From assembly GCF_000379525.1 (NCBI RefSeq), contig NZ_KB902496.1:1-51507 (forward strand): DNA of 51,507 bases. Direction: 5' to 3'. The notes beneath the pieces are model-generated. The model made no database searches, was not told the DNA's origin, and saw only the letters and a list, made by a program, of their open reading frames with translations. The position numbers and the translations under genes were made by a program. The first letter of the stretch is position 1; each line of letters starts with the position of its first letter. Source of the DNA: Lamprocystis purpurea DSM 4197 (GTDB lineage Bacteria; Pseudomonadota; Gammaproteobacteria; Chromatiales; Chromatiaceae). Of this stretch, positions 35,719-43,699 are shown piece after piece.

Positions 35719-36591
35719 TCAAGGCCGGGAAGCAGGAACCGGATCGGGAGGTTGGTGCGGGGGCAACTTGCCGTCACCGACAGTGATGCCAAGCACGTTG
35801 GCCACCGCGCGCTCCTGACCGTCGCTGGGTTGATTGAGCACCTGCAGGCGCTGCGTGCCTGGATCGCGCAGGACCATCACGGAACTGCCGCCCCCGTCGA
35901 GGTTGATGGCCGTCTTGGCGCCCAGACGGATCATCTCATCGGCCAATTCGTCATAACGCATGCCGACCGAATGGCTCGGGCTGCGACCGTCGACCACCAG
36001 GATCAGCAGCCGCGTGCGCTTGGAATTCAGCCCGACCGCGGTGCGCGGATGACGATCCTGGTTTTGCCGCAGCACGCTTTTCCCATTTTCGACGAGCATG
36101 ACGTTGCCGGCAATGAGCTGCTGCATGTCGTTCGCGGGCTTGCCGATCATCTCGATCGAGACCTGTCCCCTGCCCCGCACGACCAGACAAGGCCGCTTCT
36201 TGTTGCTGGTCGACCAGCGCTTGCGGTCGCTGACCGCCGGTCCGATGACGTTCGCCCAGCCTTCCGGCGCTGTGCGGTAGAAATCGCCGTTCACCGCCAG
36301 GTCGAATCCTTCGCGGGCGGCGATCCGGGTCGGCGTCATGAGCGTGGTTTCCCACTCGCCCGGCCCGTCCGGGTCGGGGCCGCCGGGGACGACCCGGATG
36401 TTCAACCGCGGGTTGGTTAGGTTCACCTCGGCGATGAACAAACGCATCGGCGGATCCTGCCGACGCTCGTGCCGGTAGGTGATGCCGGGAAACGGCGTCT
36501 CACGCGAAGACTGGGCCAGCAAGGCCCCAGCCCAGACTGTCAGCAGAAGGCCGAGGACGGTCTTTTCGAAACGTGCGTGCAGACTCAACAC
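35719..36591 (-). CDS. phosphodiester glycosidase family protein (NAGPA domain)
   Basis: The 290-residue protein begins with a signal peptide (TVLGLLLTVWAGALLAQ), so it is periplasmic or exported. The NAGPA fold is shown by AVNGDFY (100-105), RTAVG (183-187), LVVDGRSPSHSVG and INLDGGGSS (229-237). Family members cleave the sugar phosphodiester bond of uncovering-enzyme substrates or act on wall and capsule polymers. It overlaps the ABC ATPase gene by seven bases, as the fourth gene of an export operon, which suggests it acts on the exported material. Confidence 0.82.
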   Translation of the reverse strand: MLSLHARFEKTVLGLLLTVWAGALLAQSSRETPFPGITYRHERRQDPPMRLFIAEVNLTNPRLNIRVVPGGPDPDGPGEWETTLMTPTRIAAREGFDLAVNGDFYRTAPEGWANVIGPAVSDRKRWSTSNKKRPCLVVRGRGQVSIEMIGKPANDMQQLIAGNVMLVENGKSVLRQNQDRHPRTAVGLNSKRTRLLILVVDGRSPSHSVGMRYDELADEMIRLGAKTAINLDGGGSSVMVLRDPGTQRLQVLNQPSDGQERAVANVLGITVGDGKLPPHQPPDPVPASRP

Positions 36592-37250
36592 TGGATGCGT
36601 CCATCCTCGATATGAACAATCCGATCGGCCAGATCGCCGACCCGCGGGTCATGGGTCACCACCACCACCGCGCGTCTCTGCTCGTGGGCCAACTGCGCCA
36701 ACAGCTTGACCACGGCCCGACCATTGATCGAGTCCAGCGCGGCCGTCGGCTCGTCGGCCAGCAGGATCGGCGGGGCGCCGGCCAGGGCGCGGGCGATCGC
36801 CACCCGCTGCTTCTCGCCACCGGAGAGTTGCCGGGGGAAGTTGTGCAAACGCCCGCCCAGCCCGACCAGTTCCAACAGCGCGGGCGCCTCCCCCAGGTCG
36901 TGCCCCTTCAGTTCCAGCGCGACCTGGACGTTCTCCGCCGCGGTCAGGGCCGGAAACAGGTTATAGCTTTGGAAGATAAAACCCATGCGCTGGAGCCGCA
37001 GCCGCGCCAGCGCGGGATTGGGCAGCCCCGCCACCAGCTGACCCTCCACCCGGACCTCGCCGGCAGTGGGGTGCAGCAGGCAGCCAAGAATCATCAGCAG
37101 CGTTGTCTTGCCGCTTCCCGACGGCCCCATCAGTGCCTGGATCTCGCCCGCGTTGGCCTGAAAGTCCACACCATCCAGGGCACGCACGGCGGTCTCCCCG
37201 CTCCCGTAGACCAGGGTCAGACCACGCGCTTCGAGCGCTGCTGCGCTCAC
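36585..37250 (-). CDS. ABC transporter ATP-binding protein (MacB/DevA type)
   Basis: This 221-residue ATPase shows GPSGSGKTT (Walker A, near 42), LSGGEKQR (signature, near 143) and ILLADEPTAALD (Walker B). It is the LolD/MacB/DevA subfamily that works with FtsX-like permeases in mechanotransmission, not classical import. Its start overlaps the permease stop (ATGA). Confidence 0.88.
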   Translation of the reverse strand: MSAAALEARGLTLVYGSGETAVRALDGVDFQANAGEIQALMGPSGSGKTTLLMILGCLLHPTAGEVRVEGQLVAGLPNPALARLRLQRMGFIFQSYNLFPALTAAENVQVALELKGHDLGEAPALLELVGLGGRLHNFPRQLSGGEKQRVAIARALAGAPPILLADEPTAALDSINGRAVVKLLAQLAHEQRRAVVVVTHDPRVGDLADRIVHIEDGRIQC

Positions 37251-38410
37251 CGCTGGAAGACCATCGCCGGGTCGATGTCCATGGCCTTACGGATGGAGAT
37301 GATCGAAGCGAACACGCACATGATCAGCGTCACGCCAAAGAGCCCAACGGCCAAGCTGGGTGGTATCAGAACCAATGCAGCCCCCGACTCGCTGGCCTTG
37401 GCCAGCAGCAGCGACGCGGCGATCCCCGGCAGGTGACCCAAGGTGGCGCTGATCACGGCCTGACTCAGGATCACCTTGTAGACAAAGGCGCGCGGCGCAC
37501 CCATGGCACGCAGCGTCCCGAACTCAGGCAAATGATCCACCGTCGTGGCGTAGAGCACCTGGGCGACAATGACCATCCCCACGAGCAGACCCAGGACGGC
37601 TGAAACCAGCACCGAGGCGCCGGCGCCCGTGGTGAACATCCAGTAATCGCGGGTACGAGCGGCAAATTGCTCGCTCAGATCGACGTCGGTCCGCGGGAGA
37701 ATGCGGGCCAGGGCATCCTGCACCCGCACCGGGTCGGCTCCGGGCTCAAAGGTGCCGATGACATAGTTGGTCTCGGACTCGGCAAACTGCGTCAGGTGCT
37801 GTGCGGTCCGATACGAGGCGAAGACCCAGGGATTGGTGGTAAAGGAACGGATACCCTGGGTAAACCCAACCACGCGCGCCCGCTGGTCACGGATCTCGAC
37901 CGTCGTGCCGAGCGCGCTGACCCCGAGCGTCTCGGCAAAGAGACGGTCGATCATCACCGTATCCGGCCGCCGCAGGTCCTCCAGGTGACCCGCCACGATG
38001 TTCCAGGGACCGGCGAGGCCCGTATTGAGGTCCGCCCCCACCAGCAGGACGCTCTCGTCGCCCCCGCCGGGCTTCTTCCAGATTGCGAACTGGACCAACA
38101 GGGCTTCCGCATGGGCAACACCAGGCACCGAGCGCGCCAGATACAACTCGCGCTCACTGAGCGGCATCGTGATCTCGAAGTTGCGGGACCCCTTGGGAAC
38201 AATCCAAAAGTCCGCGCGGGTGTGGCGGATCACATTGGTAGCGCTGTCGGTAAAGCCCAGAAAGAGCCCGATCTGCATCGCGATCAGGACCACCGCGAAG
38301 CTGATCCCCACCAGGGTGACCACAAAGCGCGAGCGGTCATGGGCGAGGTTGCGCCAGGCCAGAAGCCCGGCCATTCCCATACCCCAGCGATAGGCTTGGC
38401 CGCGCATCAT
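37247..38410 (-). CDS. ABC transporter permease, FtsX-like (DevC type)
   Basis: The 387-residue permease has one membrane helix near the N-terminus (FVVTLVGISFAVVLIAMQIGLF), a large periplasmic domain (about 55-265) and three C-terminal helices. That is the MacB/FtsX topology, one permease forming a dimer. Segments DFWIVPKG and DHLPEFGTLRAMGA match the DevC group of cyanobacterial heterocyst glycolipid exporters. It overlaps both neighbours by four bases. Confidence 0.85.
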   Translation of the reverse strand: MMRGQAYRWGMGMAGLLAWRNLAHDRSRFVVTLVGISFAVVLIAMQIGLFLGFTDSATNVIRHTRADFWIVPKGSRNFEITMPLSERELYLARSVPGVAHAEALLVQFAIWKKPGGGDESVLLVGADLNTGLAGPWNIVAGHLEDLRRPDTVMIDRLFAETLGVSALGTTVEIRDQRARVVGFTQGIRSFTTNPWVFASYRTAQHLTQFAESETNYVIGTFEPGADPVRVQDALARILPRTDVDLSEQFAARTRDYWMFTTGAGASVLVSAVLGLLVGMVIVAQVLYATTVDHLPEFGTLRAMGAPRAFVYKVILSQAVISATLGHLPGIAASLLLAKASESGAALVLIPPSLAVGLFGVTLIMCVFASIISIRKAMDIDPAMVFQR

Positions 38411-39471
38411 TGGGAACGATCGAGTACGATAAAGGCATCGACCCGCAAACCCACCGGGATGGCGATCCCCGGCTCCAGGTCGATGAGCACTTCCAGCACG
38501 CGGCTGTCCTTGCGCTCCGCGGGATCGTCGGAGACGATTTGCTTACGTCCCATGAGATTACCGATACGGACAACCTTGCCGGGGATGCGGCGTTCGCCAT
38601 AGGCGGTGGCCTCGATGTAGGCATTCTGACCCAGGCGCAGTAAATCAATGTCCGCCTCATCCACTTCCGCGCGCACCCGCAGGTGCGACAGGTCACCGAC
38701 TGCCAGAATGGGCGTATCGCCCATCTCGGTGACCTGCTCCCCGGCACGTCGGAAGCGGCGCAACACCACTCCGTCGATCGGACTGCGCACGAATGACTTC
38801 TCATAGACCGCCCGCGCCTCCGCCAGCCGCGCCTGCGCCAGGGCCAGCTCCGCCTCGGCCCTGGCTTGCTCGTCTTCCCGCGCCGGACTGTCGACCACTG
38901 CCAGGTGCGCCTGGCTGCGCGCGACCTGAGCGCGGGCGACATCCAGGTTGCTGCGCGCGTTGTCCAAATCCTGACCGCTGCCGAGCCGCTTGTCCGCCAA
39001 GCCTTGCTGACGCCCCGCCTCGCGCTCGGCACGCGCCAGCACCGCCTGCGCCTCGCGCACCGCGGCCGCGGCCTCCTCCCGCTCGGACGGACGTGCCCCG
39101 TTGATCACCCGGTCCAGGGCCGCCCGCGCGACCCCGACATTGGCCGCGGCCGCCTGCATGCGCGCCAGATGGTCGTCATTCTCCAGGGTGGCCACCACCT
39201 GCCCCCGACGGACCGGTTGACCTTCGTCCAACGCCACCTCGGCCAGCCGTCCGGTCATGGCCGCGGCGACGCGGATCTCCTCCGAAGCGGGCTCGATCCG
39301 GCCCAAGGCAGCGATGATGGTGCGCGGCGCGGGGGCGGGCAAGTCGCGGGCGGCCGGGATCGGCTCTGCCGCAAGCGCCATGGCCGGGGCCGTCAGCGCC
39401 CAAACAAGGATCAGGCACAACCGCAGCAGAGGCCGCGGCAGGAGGGATGTGGGCGGGGGGCGACGCTGCAT
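38407..39471 (-). CDS. HlyD-family membrane fusion protein (DevB type)
   Basis: The 354-residue periplasmic adaptor has a signal peptide (residues 11-35), a split lipoyl domain (ALGRIEPASEEIRVAAAMTGRL ... VRSPIDGVVLRRF) and a long Ala/Arg-rich alpha hairpin between (about 100-210). It should link the inner-membrane ABC pair to an outer-membrane channel of the TolC type, not encoded here. It is the first gene of the four-gene minus-strand operon. Confidence 0.87.
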   Translation of the reverse strand: MQRRPPPTSLLPRPLLRLCLILVWALTAPAMALAAEPIPAARDLPAPAPRTIIAALGRIEPASEEIRVAAAMTGRLAEVALDEGQPVRRGQVVATLENDDHLARMQAAAANVGVARAALDRVINGARPSEREEAAAAVREAQAVLARAEREAGRQQGLADKRLGSGQDLDNARSNLDVARAQVARSQAHLAVVDSPAREDEQARAEAELALAQARLAEARAVYEKSFVRSPIDGVVLRRFRRAGEQVTEMGDTPILAVGDLSHLRVRAEVDEADIDLLRLGQNAYIEATAYGERRIPGKVVRIGNLMGRKQIVSDDPAERKDSRVLEVLIDLEPGIAIPVGLRVDAFIVLDRSQ

Positions 39472-39756
39472 GGACTCGACTACGTGGATGAATGTCTCCG
39501 GTGGCGTCCCGGGTCGGGCTAGGGTAACCCGAGCGGCCCCTTCAGGTCGACGCAGTCAGCACTGCGGGTGAGGATCTCGCCACCCGGACCTGCGCTTTTC
39601 AGCGGGGGATACGAACCAGGGAAGCTGCTTGACGCCGCTCACATCCGGCTGAAGCAGCCTTTGGCGCTCGCTGGAACGACGATCAAGACCCGCGCGCGTT
39701 TCCGGCTAAAATAGCGTATCGCAACGGCGTCGAACGCGACGATTCGGACGTGGTGT

Positions 39757-39776
39757 GGTTTTCAAACCCGCCCCTA
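39757..39776. repeat. half copy of the 29-bp palindrome
   Basis: Only the right part (GGTTTTCAAACCCGCCCCTAC-like, ending at 39776) remains. A TTCGGACGTG flank like that of the next copy precedes it, so two units seem to lie in tandem, one damaged. Confidence 0.65.
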
Positions 39777-39797
39777 CGCCAAGGCCAGGTCTGAATA

Positions 39798-39873
39798 GAG
39801 CTTTCGGACGTGATAGCCGGATGTAGGAGCGGGTTTCAAACCCGCCCCTACACGAAGGTCTGTCTTGATTTCA
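39798..39873. repeat. 77-bp palindrome unit, copy 3 (inverted)
   Basis: The palindrome is at 39823-39851 with one arm change (GTAGGAG). Its flanks are the reverse complements of those at 24188-24264, so the unit is directional and present in both orientations. Confidence 0.75.
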
Positions 39874-39905
39874 GGTGCGAACGCTATATCAGGTGCAAAG
39901 GCGCT

Positions 39906-41111
39906 ATGCCGAAACAGGACATTTTGCAGGAGTTGCACCTCGATCACGAGGCCCGTGAGGGCGGCGGGCAACCCTGGCTGTGGCGGCTCTTGCTGGTCCT
40001 GGTGATCGGCGGGCTCGCGGTCGGCGGTTACGTCATGCGATTGAGTCAAACCCCGACAGTCGAGACGGTGCCGGCCGAAGCGCCGGGCGTCGGGGCGGCG
40101 ACCGTGCTCGACGCCACCGGGTATGTGATCGCGCGGCGCCAGGCCACGGTGTCGAGCAAGATCTCGGGCAAACTTGCCGAGGTGCTGATCGAGGAAGGCG
40201 TCCAGGTCGCGACCGGTCAGATATTGGCGCGCCTGGATGATACCGACGCCAGGGCGCAACTCGGCCTGGCGCAGGCGCGGCTGTCGGCAGCCCGGTCCCA
40301 ACTCGATCAACTGCGGATCGCGTTGGAGCAGGCCCGGCGCGACCTCAAGCGCCAGGAGGGGCTGGGGGCCAGACAACTGACCTCGGAAGAGTTATTGGAA
40401 AACGCACGCACCCAGGTCGAGACCCGGGCCGCCCTGCTCGAAGCCCAGCGCAGTCAGGTGCGGGTGGCGGAGGCGGAGGTTGCGGTCGCCCAAGTGGCGG
40501 TCGACAACACCATCGTACGCGCCCCCTTCACCGGCGTGGTCGTCGCCAAGGCGGCCCAACTCGGCGAGATCGTGTCGCCCATGTCCGCCGGCGGCGGCTT
40601 CACCCGCACCGGCATCGGGACCATCGTCGACATGGACTCGCTGGAGATCGAGGTCGATGTGAACGAGTCATTCATCAATCGCGTCAAGCCGGATCAACCG
40701 GTGCAGGCGGTGCTGGATGCCTATCCCGACTGGAAGATCCCGGCCACGGTGATCGCCATCATCCCCACCGCGGACCGCGCCAAGGCGACCGTCAAGGTGC
40801 GCATCGCGATCACGGCCAAAGACCCGCGCCTGCTGCCCGAGATGGGCGTGCGGGTGTCCTTCCTTGAGGAACTCGGCCAGGCCAGGGAGGGGGTGCTGGT
40901 GCCTGCCGGCGCCATCGTCGCGCGCGCGGACCACAGCCTGGTCTTCGTGCTGGACGGCGATCGGGTCCGCGAGCGCCGCGTCACCTTGGGCGAGTTGTTC
41001 GGCGAGCGGCGTCAGGTCCTGCAGGGACTGGCGGTCGGCGAGCGGGTGGTGAGCGAGCCGCCGCCGGGACTGGTGGACGGCGGACGCGTGATCAGGCGCG
41101 ACGGCACCTAG
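39906..41111 (+). CDS. efflux ABC/RND periplasmic adaptor, HlyD family
   Basis: The 401-residue protein has a short cytoplasmic start, a membrane anchor (LLLVLVIGGLAVGGYVM, near 30), a lipoyl domain (VIARRQATVSSKISGKLAEV ... VRAPFTGVVVAK), a coiled hairpin (about 115-190) and beta-barrel domains. It is the MacA-type adaptor for the ATPase and permease that follow. ATG 39906 lies after the repeat; the longer open frame reads through the palindrome and is rejected. Confidence 0.87.
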   Translation: MPKQDILQELHLDHEAREGGGQPWLWRLLLVLVIGGLAVGGYVMRLSQTPTVETVPAEAPGVGAATVLDATGYVIARRQATVSSKISGKLAEVLIEEGVQVATGQILARLDDTDARAQLGLAQARLSAARSQLDQLRIALEQARRDLKRQEGLGARQLTSEELLENARTQVETRAALLEAQRSQVRVAEAEVAVAQVAVDNTIVRAPFTGVVVAKAAQLGEIVSPMSAGGGFTRTGIGTIVDMDSLEIEVDVNESFINRVKPDQPVQAVLDAYPDWKIPATVIAIIPTADRAKATVKVRIAITAKDPRLLPEMGVRVSFLEELGQAREGVLVPAGAIVARADHSLVFVLDGDRVRERRVTLGELFGERRQVLQGLAVGERVVSEPPPGLVDGGRVIRRDGT

Positions 41112-41173
41112 TAGAGCGTTCCATCTTGTCTTGCGGGTCCGTGCTTGCTGCAAGGTACCATCCATGGCACTGG

Positions 41174-41194
41174 ATTCCGGCATCCTGCCGGAAT
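41174..41194. repeat. 21-bp hairpin repeat, copy 2
   Basis: ATTCCGGCA-TCC-TGCCGGAAT, identical to 24068-24088, lies between the adaptor and ATPase genes of the export operon. Confidence 0.8.
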
Positions 41195-41230
41195 GACGAT
41201 GCAACTTAAGTTGGAACGGTGTACTAGCCG

Positions 41231-41944
41231 ATGACCGAGTCCGCCCCGACCCGCATTCTGCCGCAGGCGCCGCCCCTGGTCGTGATCCGCGATCTGAGCA
41301 AGGTCTATGAACGCGGCCGGCAGCGTATCGAAGTCCTCCACCACGTCAACCTGGACATTCCGCGCGGCGATTTCCTGGCGCTGATGGGGCCGTCCGGCTC
41401 CGGCAAGAGCACCCTGCTCAATCTGATCGCCGGTCTGGACCTGCCTACCCAGGGCTCACTGAGCGTCGACGGTCAGCGCATCGATCGCCTGTCGGCCACC
41501 GCGCTGGCGCGCTGGCGGGCGGCCAATGTCGGTTTTGTCTTCCAGTTCTACAACCTGCTGCCGGCACTCTCGGCGCAGCGCAATGTCGAATTGCCGCTGC
41601 TGTTGACCCGGCTGTCCGCCGCCCGGCGGCGGCGTCATGCCGCCATCGCGCTGGAATTGGTGGGGCTCAGCGACCGCGCCGCCCACCAACCCAACGAACT
41701 CTCCGGCGGTCAGCAACAACGGGTCGCCATCGCCCGCGCCATCGTCTCGGACCCGCAACTCCTGGTGTGCGACGAACCGACCGGCGATCTCGACCGTCAT
41801 TCCGCCGAGGAGGTGCTGACGCTGTTGCAGCGGCTGAACCGGGAGTATGGTAAGACCATGATCATGGTCACCCACGACCCCAAGGCGGCGGAGTTTTCGC
41901 GGCGCACCCTGCAATTGGATAAGGGGACTTTGGTTGATGGCTGA
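41231..41944 (+). CDS. ABC transporter ATP-binding protein (MacB/LolD type)
   Basis: The 237-residue ATPase has GPSGSGKST (Walker A, near 55), LSGGQQQR (signature) and [12 protein letters not shown] (Walker B). It belongs to the MacB/LolD subfamily that powers FtsX-like permeases. It is separated from the adaptor by a 119-base gap with a repeat, and from its permease by a 246-base gap with a hexamer-armed element, unlike the tightly overlapping opposite operon. Confidence 0.88.
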   Translation: MTESAPTRILPQAPPLVVIRDLSKVYERGRQRIEVLHHVNLDIPRGDFLALMGPSGSGKSTLLNLIAGLDLPTQGSLSVDGQRIDRLSATALARWRAANVGFVFQFYNLLPALSAQRNVELPLLLTRLSAARRRRHAAIALELVGLSDRAAHQPNELSGGQQQRVAIARAIVSDPQLLVCDEPTGDLDRHSAEEVLTLLQRLNREYGKTMIMVTHDPKAAEFSRRTLQLDKGTLVDG

Positions 41945-41982
41945 ATAACGAGTCAGAAATCAGTTATACAACGAATACAAGT

Positions 41983-42108
41983 GTTGTCGTTGTCGTTGTC
42001 GTAATCGTTATCGGATTCCGGATCGATTCAGGAGCGTCTGCAAGCCTGCGAAGCGGTTACTCCAGCAACGTGCGTCGTGCCTCGATTACGACAACGACAA
42101 CGATAACG
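41983..42108. repeat. hexamer-armed inverted-repeat element, copy 2
   Basis: Three GTTGTC units (41983-42000) end GTAATCG; after a 75-base middle, CGATTAC (42083) leads into GACAAC, GACAAC and GATAAC. It lies inside an operon, between ATPase and permease genes. Confidence 0.85.
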
Positions 42109-42190
42109 ACCAAGGCACCAACGGTGTTCCCTAATAGACTTGTTTAACTTATCAGTGAACTCTCCCTGACCGCCCGATCTGGATCTGCGC

Positions 42191-43351
42191 GTGAAATACC
42201 TGCCGCTGCTGATCGCCGCGCTCCTGCGCAAGAAGGTGCGCACTCTGCTGACCTTGCTGTCGGTCGCGGCGGCCTTTGCCCTGTTCGGCATGCTGGACGC
42301 CGTACGCGTGGCCTTCGAAGCGCCGCGGAGCGTGGTCGGCATCGACCGCCTTATCACGTCCTCGCGCCTGTCGCTGATCCAGCCGCTCCCCGCGGCCTAT
42401 CGCGCGCGGATTGCGTCGTTGCCTGGCGTGCGGGCCGTCACCTTCGCCAGTTGGTTTGGCGGCATCTATCAGGACCCCAAGAACTTCTTCGCCAATTTCG
42501 CGGTCGACCCGGCGACTTATTTCGACATGTACCCGGAACTGGTGTTGCCCCCGGCGCAACGTCTGGCGTTCCTCAAGACCCGCACCGGCGCCGTGGTCGG
42601 TCAGACACTCGCCGACCGGTTCGGCTGGCGGGTCGGCGACCGGATTCCGCTCAAGGCCACCATCTTCCCCAACCGGGACGGCAGCGCGGTATGGACCTTC
42701 GCGCTGGTCGGCATCTTTCAGGCCGCGGCCCCGGAACTGCGCGCCTCCGAACGGCAGATGCTGTTTCACCACGACTATTTCGACGAGGGACGCGACCTGG
42801 ACCAGGGCACGGTCGGGTGGTATGTGGAGCGGGTGACCGATCCCACCCAGGCCGCGCGGGTCGCCCAGGCGATCGATCGGCAATTCGCCAACTCGGCCTA
42901 CGAGACCAGGACCCAGAGCGAGCGCGAGTTCCAGTTGGCATTCGCCGAACAGATCGGCGATATCGGACTGATCGTCAAGGCCATCATGGGTGCCGTCTTC
43001 TTTACGCTGGTGCTGCTCACCGGCAACACCATGGCGCAGTCGCTGCGCGAACGCATCCCGGAACTGGCGGTGCTCAAGACCATCGGCTTCACCAATCGGG
43101 CGGTGCTGCTGCTGGTGCTGGCCGAGGCGGTGCTGCTGCTGTGGATCGGCGGTCTGCTCGGCCTCGTGCTGGCGCGCCTGTCCCTGCCCGCCATCCGCGA
43201 GGCCACCGCCGGTCAGATCGACCTGAGCATGCAAACCGAAAGCTGGGTGCTCGGTCTGGGGCTGATGACCGTCATCGGGATCGCGGTCGGACTGCCGCCG
43301 GCGCTCAAGGCGATGCGTATGCGCATCGTGGATGCCTTGGCCGGGCGCTGA
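42191..43351 (+). CDS. ABC transporter permease, FtsX-like
   Basis: The 386-residue permease starts at GTG 42191. It has one N-terminal helix (TLLTLLSVAAAFALFGML), a periplasmic domain (about 50-255) and three C-terminal helices, the last near 350. RERIPELAVLKTIGFTNRAVL is the conserved cytoplasmic coupling segment of MacB/FtsX permeases. With the upstream ATPase and adaptor it makes a second complete exporter of the same class as the divergent operon, but the two permeases differ clearly in sequence. Confidence 0.86.
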   Translation: MKYLPLLIAALLRKKVRTLLTLLSVAAAFALFGMLDAVRVAFEAPRSVVGIDRLITSSRLSLIQPLPAAYRARIASLPGVRAVTFASWFGGIYQDPKNFFANFAVDPATYFDMYPELVLPPAQRLAFLKTRTGAVVGQTLADRFGWRVGDRIPLKATIFPNRDGSAVWTFALVGIFQAAAPELRASERQMLFHHDYFDEGRDLDQGTVGWYVERVTDPTQAARVAQAIDRQFANSAYETRTQSEREFQLAFAEQIGDIGLIVKAIMGAVFFTLVLLTGNTMAQSLRERIPELAVLKTIGFTNRAVLLLVLAEAVLLLWIGGLLGLVLARLSLPAIREATAGQIDLSMQTESWVLGLGLMTVIGIAVGLPPALKAMRMRIVDALAGR

Positions 43352-43366
43352 AGCTGCACCGGACGA

Positions 43367-43699
43367 TCAGCGCGCGTCGCGCACGGCCGCTGGTGGTGGA
43401 AACTTCCAGGAAACGTCTTCGCGTCCGAGGAAATGGCAGAGCTCGGCGGCCGTGTAGGCGGCGGTGGCGAAGGTCTCGTTGAAGCCATGAACATAGAGCA
43501 TGATCTGCTTGCTCCCGGAGCGTTCCAGCCGACGCTCGACAGCCTGGGTCAGCTCGCTCTTGGCCGCAGCGTGACGGGCGAGCCCGTCGCGATCCCGCTC
43601 GATCAGGCCGCCAGGCAGCCGATGCAGTTGGTAGGGCTCGTTCGGGAACGCTCCCAATTGCTTGACCTCGCCGAGCGCCAGCTCGATTTCCCGTGTCAA
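43367..43699 (-). pseudogene. truncated alpha/beta hydrolase (DUF900-like)
   Basis: A 110-residue reading starts at TTG 43699, overlapping the sulfatase stop (TTGA). It contains KQIMLYVHGFNETFATAAYTAAELCHFLG, the oxyanion strand and first helix of DUF900-type alpha/beta hydrolases. It stops soon after, lacking the nucleophile and the rest of the fold. The N-terminal part of the family is also missing. It is probably a decayed fragment left next to the sulfatase gene. A short functional protein cannot be excluded. Confidence 0.6.

Larger units (their letters stand above)
39472..39905. other. 434-bp region between two divergent export operons
   Basis: It holds the promoters for both operons, though no clear -35/-10 or operator was recognised, and near 39757-39873 one half copy and one full copy of the 77-bp palindrome unit in inverted orientation. 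No gene is seen. Confidence 0.6.
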
